Shown here piece by piece: positions 8,461 to 17,316 of a stretch of 64,000 nucleotides of DNA. The position numbers and the translations under genes are program-made. The DNA comes from Paraburkholderia sp. LEh10 (lineage in GTDB: Bacteria; Pseudomonadota; Gammaproteobacteria; Burkholderiales; Burkholderiaceae). Position 1 is the first letter of the stretch; every line of letters starts with the position of its first letter. The notes beneath the pieces were generated by a model. It saw nothing but the letters and a program-made list of their open reading frames with translations. It ran no database searches and was not told the origin of the DNA. The stretch covers positions 1 through 64,000 of the forward strand of contig NZ_JAGIPX010000045.1 of NCBI RefSeq assembly GCF_017814945.1. Direction: 5' to 3'.

Positions 8461-9116
8461 ATGACTCTATCGGTTACTCATTCGGCCGCGTCGCTCACCC
8501 ACCAAACGATCGAAGATCTTAAGCCCCGAAAACGTATTGGCCTTGTCATCTCGCAGGACTGTTCGATGGCGATCGTGGGCGCCGTTGCAGATGCCTTTCG
8601 GCTCGCGAACGAACTGACGCAAGCGGACAGTCGATCATCGTGGTACGAGCTGTCCTTGTTGTCGTCAGGCGGCGGTACCGTCGACGTCTCCTTCAGTCTT
8701 TCGTTTGGCACGCAAAGGCTCGACCAGTACGAACTCACCGACTTTCATGCCCGACCAGGCAGAAAATATGCAAATCTGCGTGCTGGATGAGGAACAACTA
8801 CAGCGGACCCATATCCGTTGCGAACGCCGCGCAATACGCGGCGATGAGCAAGCGCAATTACCAGCGGCGCTTTAAGGTCGAATTTGGCATCACGCCCCTC
8901 GAATATCTGCTGCGTACTCGATTCGAGGCGGTGTGCTCAATGCTCGAAGACACTGAGTTGCCGATCGACAAGATCGCACGGTGTTGCGGTATGGGAGATG
9001 GGAACAGACTTGGCCGGATTTTCAAAGCGCGCACTGGAATGTCGCCCACGCAGTACCGGGCGCGAAAGTACGCGGCAAAGCCGGAAGACGCCCTTACGCC
9101 GCCATTACGCCCGTGA
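8461..9116 (+). pseudogene. GlxA-type AraC-family regulator with internal deletion
   Basis: The 5' piece (8461 to about 8751) encodes the start of a DJ-1/PfpI-like domain: RIGLVISQDCSMAIVGAVAD, then LANELTQADSRSSWYELSLL. The 3' piece, in another frame from about 8780 to the stop at 9116, encodes a complete AraC helix-turn-helix pair: PISVANAAQYAAMSKRNYQR, then ITPLEYLLRTRFEAVCSMLE and GMSPTQYR. More than half of the PfpI domain is missing between them and the frame changes, so one deletion with a shift explains it. Intact relatives are about 310-330 residues; an intact paralogue is at 17317-18264. Confidence 0.8.
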
Positions 9117-9269
9117 TGCATTCGACACATGGCATCTCCAATGGGTACGGCCATCTGGACTCGACGGATCGATGGCCCCTTTTGGAAGCTGCAGTGCTAT
9201 AGCTAAAGGATCCATCGGAGCCATTGTTAACTGGCGGACTGCGAACTGCACTGGCTGGCAAAAAACACC

Positions 9270-9566
9270 ATGAGCGCATACGTTCATGTCGCGCAGGAGC
9301 TCGCGCATATCGGGCGGATGATCTCGCAGCTGGAGCGCATGGCTCCGAAGGACCTGTGCGGGCCAACAACTTCAGTGATATCGCCGACTTACTGGCGTGC
9401 ACGGATCGAGGAACTAGCGACGGGGCTGCCTCCAGTTTTCGAACCGCAAGTGCGTGCGCTGCTGGTGCGCCTGGACGCGCTCTCGGAATCGCGCAGAACC
9501 CACGATGCGCGGCATCAGGCGTCAGTGGAATTCACGCTAACCCGTCAGCGTGCCGCCCATGCTTGA
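9270..9566 (+). CDS. Small hypothetical protein
   Basis: 98 residues, mostly helical in appearance (AQELAHIGRMISQLERMAPK, then a charged RIEELATG and ALLVRLDALSESRR). There is no signal peptide, membrane segment or recognised family. The ribosome site before the ATG is weak. It follows the broken regulator by about 150 bases. It may be real, as the coding pattern looks sensible, but support is limited. Confidence 0.4.
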   Translation: MSAYVHVAQELAHIGRMISQLERMAPKDLCGPTTSVISPTYWRARIEELATGLPPVFEPQVRALLVRLDALSESRRTHDARHQASVEFTLTRQRAAHA

Positions 9567-10253
9567 ACCACCGAGAATCTGATCGCGAAGAAAGCCCCGA
9601 ACATGTGGTTCAACCTATATCGTCAGCGCTTTGAGAAGCTTTCGCAAGACCCGTGCGGGTGGAAGCCAATTTGCCTGGCAAAGCGGACACTTGATGCCAT
9701 TGCACGACACAACGTTTGCAGAATGGTGGACCCCGCAAGGCAACAGCCGGACTTCATTTTGCGTTAGCCCGACGTATGCCCGTGCCTATAGAGATGACTG
9801 CCTCGCCGCACGGAACCCCACTGGCGCAATATTGCGGCGCGTGACATAAATCGCGCTGCGGTTTACTGATCTGGTCGCCAGGCGCGATTGTCCGGTTTGC
9901 TTGCCGGTTGATCTGTATCAACTCCTCGCCTATCGTACATTGCAGGTCGGTCGGCAATCGCCGCATTCAGAAAGACTGTGTGAACGGGGCCGACGAGCTC
10001 AATGCGTCCCTTGCTTCGCGTGTCGGCCATCGCGGAGCCGGAAATGATGCCCTGCCTGACTTGCGGTTCGGGACGACACATCCGTTATCAAGCCGGAATC
10101 CGAACCGTCGCAAGCAGGCTTCTGCAGAGTGCGGCGAATGCTGAATCGTGAGACCGCCACGCATGGAGTGAGCGCGCCAGCGAACCGACCCGACACGGTC
10201 GACTGACTTTGTCAACCGGCTTTCTTCGAGAGAAATTTCCAGAAGGAGTTAAC
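9567..10253. other. Gene-free stretch
   Basis: About 690 bases without a supportable gene. Several overlapping frames of 60-80 codons exist on both strands and none resembles a known protein. The last bases contain the strong ribosome site of the next gene. Confidence 0.4.
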
Positions 10254-10595
10254 GTGAAATACTTATCGAGTATAGCCATGGCTGCGGCCCTCTCCGCGTG
10301 CGCCGCGCAACCCCCGGCCGGGGTGCAGTCCGTGGGAACCAGCCAGCAGCAGCCGAATGCCGTCGGCCATTGTATTGCCCAAAAATGGGCTGACCGGTCG
10401 CAGCAGCAGGTCGTGTCGCAAACCACGCTGGCCAACAACATGGCGATGGACGTGTATGTCCCCGGCCAGCAGCCGCCCAATGGAGCGGCCGCCGTCGTAC
10501 GTCCAAACTATCAGGGCTCGGGCACGTGGGTGGGATTCCGTGCCTCGGGCGGCGCCAGCAGCGATGCGACAGGCGACGTCAGCGCCTGCCTATGA
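10254..10595 (+). CDS. Small lipoprotein of unknown function
   Basis: The GTG at 10254 follows an excellent AGAAGGAG site by about 6 bases, which decides this start over the upstream one. The 113-residue product has a short lipoprotein signal (VKYLSSIAMAAALSAC, lipobox LSAC, Cys16) and a mature part rich in Gln, Gly and Pro, with the segment VGHCIAQKWADRSQQQVVSQ and a C-terminal GTWVGFRASGGASSDATGDV. Two cysteines, in GHCIAQ and at the penultimate residue, could pair. Similar short lipoproteins are common and uncharacterised in Burkholderiaceae. It is monocistronic. Confidence 0.7.
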   Translation: MKYLSSIAMAAALSACAAQPPAGVQSVGTSQQQPNAVGHCIAQKWADRSQQQVVSQTTLANNMAMDVYVPGQQPPNGAAAVVRPNYQGSGTWVGFRASGGASSDATGDVSACL

Positions 10596-10947
10596 CATGT
10601 CGGGTTCTCGCGGTCCAGCGGCATGCCGGACGAGCGATTGACTTGCCACTATCCCGCGGGTGTCACAGCCAGTAGCCGTCGCAATTCCCGGGACGACGAC
10701 CTGCGCGACGGTTACCGGGCTGCCATCGCGATTCGAACTCGCAGCAAGACGGGGAAGCATTTGCCCGCAACCATGATGTCATCACGTGTGTGCTGTTCAT
10801 CAACACAGGATCACTCGAACACCGGGTTGTCCTTACGTCCGGCTTGAGAATCACCTATTCTCTACGTTGTTCATCGGATGCCGCGCTGCTTTTCTCCTTG
10901 CCCGATGGTGGACAGGAGATCAATAACCAACCCTGGTGGAGGGCACG
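10596..10947. other. Gene-free stretch
   Basis: No supportable gene. It precedes the second SYLF gene and should hold its promoter; I see no convincing hexamer pair. Confidence 0.4.
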
Positions 10948-11517
10948 ATGCAAAGAAGAAGCTTTATCTGCGCAACAGCCGCATTGACGGTGGGAGGCAT
11001 CACCCTTGCAGCATGTTCGACCAGCGGTGACACGACGGACATGGCGAAGCGCCAGTCCATCGACACAGGCGTCGACCAGACGCTCACCCGACTCTACTCG
11101 AGTGTGCAGGGTTCGCGTGAACTAGCCGACCGGGCTAAAGGTGTACTTGTTTTTCCCTCGATAATCGAGGCGGGTCTGATCGTCGGAGGACAGCACGGCG
11201 ACGGTGCCTTACGCGTCAACGGCACGACAGTCGGCTACTACAGTACGACGTCAGCATCGTTTGGTCTTCTTGCGGGCGCACAGTCGAAGGCGCTCATCAT
11301 GATGTTCATGACTGCGGATGCACTCGACAAGTTTCGCAACTCGAACGGATGGACCGCGGGTGTCGATGCATCGGTTACGGTCATGAAAACTGGCGCCAGC
11401 AAGGCGATCGATACCGCTTCGGCAACTGCACCCGTCACGGCGATGGTGCTTACGAACGCCGGCCTGATGGGCGACCTGTCGCTGCAAGGGACCAAGGTCT
11501 CACGCCTGAAGATATGA
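10948..11517 (+). CDS. SYLF (YSC84) domain lipoprotein
   Basis: 189 residues starting MQRRSFICAT after a GGAGGG site. The signal ends in the lipobox LAAC and is preceded by RRS, so the export route could be Sec or Tat. The SYLF domain shows SRELADRAKGVLVFPSIIEA, a GLIVGGQHGDGALRV stretch, SASFGLLAGAQSKALIMMFM and a final TNAGLMGDLSLQGTKVSRLK. It differs from the SYLF protein at 4169 by being lipidated and by lacking the Gly/Thr-rich insert. The role is unknown; lipid binding at the envelope is likely from the family. Two unlike SYLF genes within 7 kb is notable. Confidence 0.85.
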   Translation: MQRRSFICATAALTVGGITLAACSTSGDTTDMAKRQSIDTGVDQTLTRLYSSVQGSRELADRAKGVLVFPSIIEAGLIVGGQHGDGALRVNGTTVGYYSTTSASFGLLAGAQSKALIMMFMTADALDKFRNSNGWTAGVDASVTVMKTGASKAIDTASATAPVTAMVLTNAGLMGDLSLQGTKVSRLKI

Positions 11518-11629
11518 ACTACCTATGCTGTGCTTCAGCGACCATTGTGTCAGGATCTGCGTAGTGCTTCCTGTTCGCTCGGGAAGTCCGTCAACCGGTG
11601 CCGGCACGCTTTCCAGCTATCGGGCGAGA

Positions 11630-11815
11630 CACTGACAACGCCGACATCCGAACGAGCACTGTCGCGACAGTTGTTCGATGTACTGATCCGCGCCGGATTG
11701 ATTGCGGCGCTGTCAGTGTTCTGCTTTCGGATCTTTGTCCCGTTCCTGGATCTGATGGTATGGGCGCTGATCCTCGCAATCACGCTTTATCCGGTGCAGG
11801 TCCGGTTGCGGAGCA
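11630..11815 (+). pseudogene. AI-2E family transporter, N-terminal remnant
   Basis: The frame encodes QLFDVLIRAGLIAALSVFCF, then RIFVPFLDLMVWALILAITL and YPVQVRLRSRF. It matches the N-terminus of the intact AI-2E-type gene at 12603, with many synonymous differences at nucleotide level. It has no proper start codon in frame, and the resemblance ends near 11815. It is therefore a truncated diverged paralogue, not a recent duplication. Confidence 0.8.
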
Positions 11816-12145
11816 GGTTTCCGAACCGCGTATGCCTGATCGTGGAAGAAGAAGCCGACGGGCTCGCTCTCGCTTACGATGCTTACCGTCAATCCGCTCC
11901 TGAGAGGCTTTCACAAACCGCGCGATGAACAGCGCTCTGTCCGTGATCGTCCCCCGACGGAATACGCAGACTGGCTGTCGTGCAGGTCCACCGATGAGGC
12001 GCATTCACTTCTGCAGCTTTATACTGCCGAGGCGATGCACGCCCAGCCATATCCGCTGCACCTCGCAATCGGGTGCCGACGCAGCCGGAAGACGATCAAC
12101 CGCCGCTGCCTTGAAGCCGCCGCATTGCCATGACCAGCAATCTCC
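11816..12145. other. Decayed stretch between gene remnants
   Basis: No gene is supportable. It lies between the AI-2E remnant and a probable argG remnant and may be decayed sequence of either. Confidence 0.35.
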
Positions 12146-12230
12146 ACACGGATGCGCGGACACGCGCAGCAATGGGTCACACGCGCCGTCACGGGCGAAG
12201 TGAGGATCAAGCTGCGCCGTGGCAACGACC
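12146..12230 (+). pseudogene. Probable ArgG (argininosuccinate synthase) C-terminal remnant
   Basis: One frame reads TRMRGHAQQWVTRAVTGEVR and then IKLRRGND, close to the C-terminal region of type II argininosuccinate synthases in this group (pattern MLRE-AQRWVARAVTGEVTIELRRGNDYSI). Only about 28 codons align, with no start or upstream homology. Identification rests on this single stretch, so it is tentative. Confidence 0.45.
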
Positions 12231-12602
12231 AATCTGGTTTCTGTGCGAGTCCCAGTTCTTTCAGGACGAAGCATGCAATTAATGCACACGCTTGAAGTTC
12301 ATTTTGTTGAGCACCTGCTTTATTGCGGCGGCTACGCGTACGATTCCTTTGTGAAGTCTCCTGGTCTGTCCTAGACTCGGACTGAGTAGGCTTTACCTGC
12401 GGCGTTCCTCTGGCGGCGGAAAGATCTCCGTTAGATCAATAAACCGTCATGGCCTGATCCCGGCGGAGTCGCTTCTGTAACACCGGGCACTGGCGAGGCT
12501 CCCGCATGCCGGCGGTGGGGAGGCCGGCCCCACTGATCATGGTCCCTGGCAAGTGTGGTCTGCCGCCCGGATACCCCGCGGCAAGCTGCGAGGAGGCATG
12601 TG
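12231..12602. other. Gene-free stretch upstream of the AI-2E gene
   Basis: No gene supported. The ribosome site GAGGAGGCA of the following gene lies at its end. Confidence 0.4.
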
Positions 12603-13766
12603 ATGATGCTCACGCCGATTCCCCAACGCCCGTATCCCCGAGAGCTGCTCGACGTCCTGATCCGCGCGGGGCTTATAGCGGTTCTCGCCGTCTTCTGCTT
12701 TCGGATCTTCGTCCCGTTCCTCGATCTCATGGTCTGGGCGCTGATTCTCGCGATCACGTTGTATCCGCTTCAGGTCACACTCCGGGGCCCGCTTGCCGGC
12801 AAGGATGGCCTCATCGCCACGCTGATCATCCTCGTCGCATTCGCCGTCGTTCTCGTGCCGACCTATCTGCTCGGCGTCGCGGTGGCCAATTCAATAGAGC
12901 GCGCGATGGCCATTTTCAGGAGCGGCAGCTTCCACATTCCGCCGCCTGCCGAGTCAGTGGCCGCATGGCCAATAGTGGGTCAACGCGTGTATGACTTCTG
13001 GGCGCAGGCCGCAACCGATATCACTGGGCTCGCGCAACGGTTCGCCCCCCAGGTCAAGGAAGGCGGTCTCGCAGTGCTCGGCACGGTCACGGGCCTGGGA
13101 GCCGCTCTGGTCGTGTTCTTCATCGCGCTGGTCGTCGCGGGAATTTTCATGGCTTATGGCGAGAAGGGTTATCACAGCGCGGTGCAGATTGCTTCGCGCA
13201 TCTTCGGACCTGAAAACGGCCGGCAGATCGCCGATCTTTGCACGGCCACCATCCGGGCTGTGGCCCAGGGCGTGGTCGGGATCGCGTTCATCCAGATGCT
13301 GCTGATCGGCATCGGGTTCGTCGTGATGGGTATTCCCGGTGCGGGCCTGCTTGCGCTCGCCGTGCTGCTGATCGGCATCATGCAGTTACCCGCGACATTG
13401 ATCACTGTTCCCGTAATCGTCTATGTGATCGTTACGGAGGGCGTGAGCACGACGACGATCATTTTCTCGGTCTATGTTTTTGTCGCGGGACTCGCTGATA
13501 ACGTGCTCAAGCCTCTCCTGCTTGGACGTGGTGTCGCCGTACCGATGCCCGTGGTGCTGATCGGGGCGCTTGGGGGCATGGTCACGGGCGGCGTGATAGG
13601 CCTCTTTATCGGTCCCGTGATGCTTGCTGTGGCTTACCAGCTATTCTGGCGGTGGGTGAAAGAGCAGCCGGAACGAGCCGCGCGTGTCCAGGAGGACCAA
13701 CAGCAACTCAGGCAGCAACGGCAACCCGGACCGCGACATGTACAGCAGCGCCACCGGCACCCTTGA
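12603..13766 (+). CDS. AI-2E family transporter (PerM/YdiK-like)
   Basis: 387 residues starting MMLTPIPQRP a few bases after GAGGAGG. The family layout is visible: two N-terminal helices (AGLIAVLAVFCFRIFVPFLD, LMVWALILAITLYPL), a third helix after the GKDGLIATLII junction, a large soluble loop (about 100-200), then a bundle of about five helices with the conserved GIPGAGLLALAVLLIGIMQL and the GxxxGGxIGLFIGPV signature near the C-terminus. A Gln/Arg-rich tail follows. The family includes TqsA, implicated in AI-2 export, but most members have unknown substrates. It is monocistronic; a truncated paralogue lies 0.8 kb upstream. Confidence 0.85.
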   Translation: MMLTPIPQRPYPRELLDVLIRAGLIAVLAVFCFRIFVPFLDLMVWALILAITLYPLQVTLRGPLAGKDGLIATLIILVAFAVVLVPTYLLGVAVANSIERAMAIFRSGSFHIPPPAESVAAWPIVGQRVYDFWAQAATDITGLAQRFAPQVKEGGLAVLGTVTGLGAALVVFFIALVVAGIFMAYGEKGYHSAVQIASRIFGPENGRQIADLCTATIRAVAQGVVGIAFIQMLLIGIGFVVMGIPGAGLLALAVLLIGIMQLPATLITVPVIVYVIVTEGVSTTTIIFSVYVFVAGLADNVLKPLLLGRGVAVPMPVVLIGALGGMVTGGVIGLFIGPVMLAVAYQLFWRWVKEQPERAARVQEDQQQLRQQRQPGPRHVQQRHRHP

Positions 13767-14201
13767 AGCTGAGGGGACGCCGTGTCGCCGCCTTCCATTC
13801 GCCCCTACGGGATGGCCGTAGTGCTCGGGGCAACCTGCTGCCTGAGTGGGTCGTGCGTGGAGCGCGGACTGACTTTCATCCGCAGGGCGCGCGGTGAATC
13901 AGTTGAAAAATTAGACCGCCGAGAACAAGCGAAAAGTCACGGATAGACGACAGCAACAAATGACCTCCCAAAGGTCGCAGCGATACTGGCTGCGCAATCC
14001 GTTGGAACGGGCATGCGTTGCGTTCCAGGGAGACAGAAAGCGCGTATAAGCCTTGACCGGTTTAACCGGGACTAAGAATGTCCGGCATTGATCCAGGCCA
14101 TGGCATCAGCATGCAAGCAGCGAAGACTGACTGATATCGCGGTGACAAATCGCAGCGTCGGGGTAAGCACGGTCGCGTTGTCTATCTTGAGTGGAGGCCA
14201 T
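13767..14201. other. Gene-free stretch
   Basis: No gene supported. It contains a 13-bp palindrome CCGGTTTAACCGG at 14057-14069, about 130 bases before the next start, of unknown meaning. Confidence 0.45.
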
Positions 14202-14882
14202 ATGAGCACCGTCACCCCGGCCGGGCATGTTGAACCGGAACAGCGTGAACCGATTCTGAATACCGTTGACCGCGTCTGCGAACTGTGTTTTGGTCTGTTC
14301 ATGGCTCTGACGTTCATCGGCGCCGTCAAGGCAGTCACCGCTGGCGAAGACGCTGGATACAAGATGTTCCTCGCCGCCCTCGGGTGCAATCTCGCCTGGG
14401 GCCTCGCCGACGCAGTGATGTATCTCGTACGCACGCTTGCCGATCGAGGTCAGCGCCTGAAGCTCGTACTGACTGTGCGGCGGGAGGAAGACCAGGCGGT
14501 TGCCGTGCGTGCGCTGCGCGACGCATTGCCTGAGACGCTGGAACCACTTGTCGAAGACGCTGACCTCGAGCGGATTCGTGCGCGCCTGGCGACCTTATCG
14601 ACGCTGCCATCTCGAGCGAATTTCGTGCGTGACGACTTCATCGGCGCGTCGGGCATCTTTCTGCTTGTTGTCCTGGGAACCTTCCCGGTCGCGGTGCCGT
14701 TTCTGGTCATCAAGGATCTTACGATGGCACTCATCGCCTCGCGCGCGCTCACACTCGTGATGCTTTTCACCGCGGGCCTAGCATTGGGACGCTATTCCGG
14801 CGCGGGGGCGATGAAAGCAGGCTTCGCAATGATCGCGCTTGGCGTTGTGCTGACGATGGCAATCATTGCGCTGGGCGGGTGA
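14202..14882 (+). CDS. VIT-family-like membrane protein
   Basis: 226 residues from the ATG at 14202, which follows GTGGAGGC. The N-terminal half has two membrane helices around VDRVCELCFGLFMALTFIGA and KMFLAALGCNLAWGLADAVM, a charged cytoplasmic loop (about 85-150) with an RIRARLATL helix, then three helices, including FIGASGIFLLVVLGTFPVAV and a C-terminal pair ending ALGG. The helix-loop-helix-bundle order and the GxxxALGxNLAWGLxD pattern recall VIT1/CCC1-type iron or manganese transporters. The assignment is by resemblance only and the transported ion is unknown. Confidence 0.6.
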   Translation: MSTVTPAGHVEPEQREPILNTVDRVCELCFGLFMALTFIGAVKAVTAGEDAGYKMFLAALGCNLAWGLADAVMYLVRTLADRGQRLKLVLTVRREEDQAVAVRALRDALPETLEPLVEDADLERIRARLATLSTLPSRANFVRDDFIGASGIFLLVVLGTFPVAVPFLVIKDLTMALIASRALTLVMLFTAGLALGRYSGAGAMKAGFAMIALGVVLTMAIIALGG

Positions 14883-15148
14883 TCGAGGCCTGAAGCTTGA
14901 TTCGGACGCGCGTGATAGCGATATCGAATATCCAGCAGATATCGCGTGTGGCCATTCGATAAGTAAGTCGCGCGTCTCCGTTCAGCACGGAAATCACACC
15001 ACTTCCCAAACGCCAGCGTGTTGTGGTCAGCGTCATGCTCAGCTCGGATGCCTCTGCAGTACAACTATCCGTCAATCAGGGAACACCATCAGGCTAGACT
15101 GACGACTTCCACCCCCAAGCTGTTGCGCATGTTCGGCGCACCAAGAAA

Positions 15149-15168
15149 AACCCGCCTCACGGCGGGTT
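15149..15168 (-). terminator. Intrinsic terminator of the HAD phosphatase gene
   Basis: AACCCGCC-TCAC-GGCGGGTT forms a perfect 8-bp stem with a 4-base loop. On the minus strand it is followed by TTTCTTGG, so it ends leftward transcription about 30 bases after the stop at 15200. Confidence 0.8.
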
Positions 15169-15199
15169 TCTCCTCAATACCAAAGCAGACTGCCGCGAA

Positions 15200-16474
15200 T
15201 CACGCCAGCAGCTTCCGCTCCGTCTTCCCGTACTTCACCGACTTCTCATCCGGAATCATCAGCCCGGTGTGCTCGTCCCGCCCCTGCAGAATGAAACGCG
15301 CGTTCGGGTTGCCGAGCTGCTCGGCCGCGAGCTTGCTATCCGCGCCGATCTCGCCCTTCTTCATCCGGTTCACGATCACGCCGACCGCAGTGTCCTTAAA
15401 GTCGCGCAGCATCCACGCGTCGCCGTCGCTGTCGCCGAACACGAGCAGCGGGCCATAGCCCTTCTTCGACTCCAGTTCGCCGCGAATGCCCACGGTCTTG
15501 CCCGGACCGTAGTTGAAGTGCCAGCCGTTCTTGTAGTCGCTCGTGTATTTGCCGTCCTTCATCTCCAAACGCATGCCGATCACGTTTTCCGGCGGCACGC
15601 CGTAGCCGTAGTTCGGATGGCCGGCAAACACGCGCACGACATCGTCGAGCGACGCGGTGCTCACGTACACGTCGATCCCGTTCGCACGCAGCGTATGCAT
15701 CACCGCGCGAATTTCCTCGTGAATGCGGATGCCGTGGAAATGCTTGTCCGACACGACGCCAGCCTTGCCCGGCAGCGTATTCGGGCTTTGATACGCGACC
15801 TTGCGCAGCGCATCGCCGATCCCGTGGTCGTTCGACGCCGCCGCCATCGCCTGCATCTCGACAGGCGTCATGTTCTTGTAGAAGTAGATGATCCACTTGT
15901 ATCCGACTTCCAGCGGATGCGTATCGCAGATCGCGTCGTACATGAAGTACAGCTTCGCGCGGAAATCCTTGAACTGGTCGGTTTCCTGGATCGCTTCGAG
16001 GCTCTTGTCGCCGGCGAGGCCCTTGTAGTTCGCATACAGCCAGCGGTAGTCGGATTCGACGTCGGCGGCGAGATCCTCCATCGTCACCGGTTTGCCTTCC
16101 GCCGTCGTGTAGTCCTTCATGAACGGGCCCTTAGGCACGTCCTTCCACATCACCTGAACGAATTCATCCGGCGTCATCTTGTACTGCAGATGATTGATCT
16201 GGTACATCAGCAACGCTTCTTCGCAGTCGTTCATGATGCACGTGTTGTCCCAATCGAACACCGCGTACGGACGACGATTCGGGTTGTATTGCTTGCTTTT
16301 CACGCCGTGCTGGTCGAGCACCGACTGCAGGCGCGCCGCGTTCAGCGGCGACCAGCGGCCCGGGTCGAGCGAGTCGGCCGTCGGCTTCCCGGCTTCGGCC
16401 GCACCTGCTTTGGTGACGAGCGAACCGGCCGCAGTGGCGACGGCAAGGGTGTTCAGAAACTGGCGGCGTTGCAT
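15200..16474 (-). CDS. Exported HAD-superfamily phosphatase
   Basis: 424 residues from MQRRQFLNTL (ATG at 16474, GGAGAGAGG upstream). A signal peptide with an RRQF twin-arginine-like start ends near GAAEAG, so a Tat route is possible. HAD motif I is FDWDNTCI (D74, D76, T78) and the acidic motif IV is LLVFGDSDGDAWML. The large insert with YKWIIYFYKNMTPVEMQAMA is typical of the periplasmic phosphorylcholine-phosphatase-like branch (PchP of Pseudomonas), which releases choline from phosphorylcholine. That substrate is inferred from family layout only. It is monocistronic with its own terminator at 15149. Confidence 0.8.
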   Translation of the reverse strand: MQRRQFLNTLAVATAAGSLVTKAGAAEAGKPTADSLDPGRWSPLNAARLQSVLDQHGVKSKQYNPNRRPYAVFDWDNTCIMNDCEEALLMYQINHLQYKMTPDEFVQVMWKDVPKGPFMKDYTTAEGKPVTMEDLAADVESDYRWLYANYKGLAGDKSLEAIQETDQFKDFRAKLYFMYDAICDTHPLEVGYKWIIYFYKNMTPVEMQAMAAASNDHGIGDALRKVAYQSPNTLPGKAGVVSDKHFHGIRIHEEIRAVMHTLRANGIDVYVSTASLDDVVRVFAGHPNYGYGVPPENVIGMRLEMKDGKYTSDYKNGWHFNYGPGKTVGIRGELESKKGYGPLLVFGDSDGDAWMLRDFKDTAVGVIVNRMKKGEIGADSKLAAEQLGNPNARFILQGRDEHTGLMIPDEKSVKYGKTERKLLA

Positions 16475-17316
16475 GGCCTCTCTCCGTTGATTTGGCGACC
16501 CTGATTCCGCTTGGGTTGCGCTCGGCCGCTGCGCACAACGGCCGGCGTTCGTTCTCACGCCCACGCCGCCGGACGAGGCGTTAGAGCCTCGGGGCGACAG
16601 CGCATGACCCTGTGAAAATATGACGGAAATATGACAACGACCCGCCGCCTTGCGACGGCAAGCTGTCCAGGAACGACATGCGGAGGGATACGCCGCCAGC
16701 TAACGCCTCTTTCCCGCAGTGCCTAACACGCTCTTCCATGTGGCTCGGCCCGATGTGCAAGAGATTCACCAATTACCTGCACAACGGTCGAACTGCCCGC
16801 ACCGTCGCCGCGTTCTCAGTACGCGCTTGGCCCGGCTGGCTATTTCGTTGCCGATCGCGTGAGACGAGTTAAAGGAGATAAATAGCGGGAGGTCAACCTT
16901 GAGGATGGCCCCCCTGGCCGAATAGTCCCGCCAGCACAGTCAGCCGTCCAATGGCGGTTGTGCACCCGGACTATGACACTACGCGCTTTATGCGCTCACC
17001 AGCAGCAACGGGTTGGGCTGCGTCAGTCCGCTCTTCAAACTGATCGCTGGAAAGCGGCCAGTGGAATTGAGCTCCCCGGAAGCGGCCAGTCGGCAGTGCG
17101 TACTCCCGACCCGTTACTGTGCTTGGAGAAACGTCAGCGAACGTCTCACGGCCGCCCAATCGCAGCCGCTCAAAGTCAACGACTAAACGTCCTGTAGATA
17201 GCCCACGGAAGTTTAGATATTCGAGCGACGATGCGACACTCACTACGCCCTTGGATGCCGAAGAACAGAAAGACAGCCTCATCAATCCGGAGGCGAGCAG
17301 CATATACGACATCGCT
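16475..17316. other. Gene-free stretch
   Basis: About 840 bases with no supportable gene. An 11-base direct repeat (AAGCGGCCAGT) occurs at about 17053 and 17080. The composition resembles decayed intergenic sequence that I associate with Burkholderiaceae genomes. Confidence 0.45.

Noticed and set aside
14057..14069. 13-bp palindrome CCGGTTTAACCGG as an operator of the VIT-like gene
   Set aside because: A single short palindrome about 130 bases from the start, with no promoter hexamers nearby; too weak to call.
15269..16504. 411-codon open frame on the plus strand antisense to the HAD phosphatase
   Set aside because: The opposite strand encodes a full-length enzyme with signal peptide and catalytic motifs. 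The antisense frame is Arg/His/Val-rich, as expected from the complement of high-GC codons.
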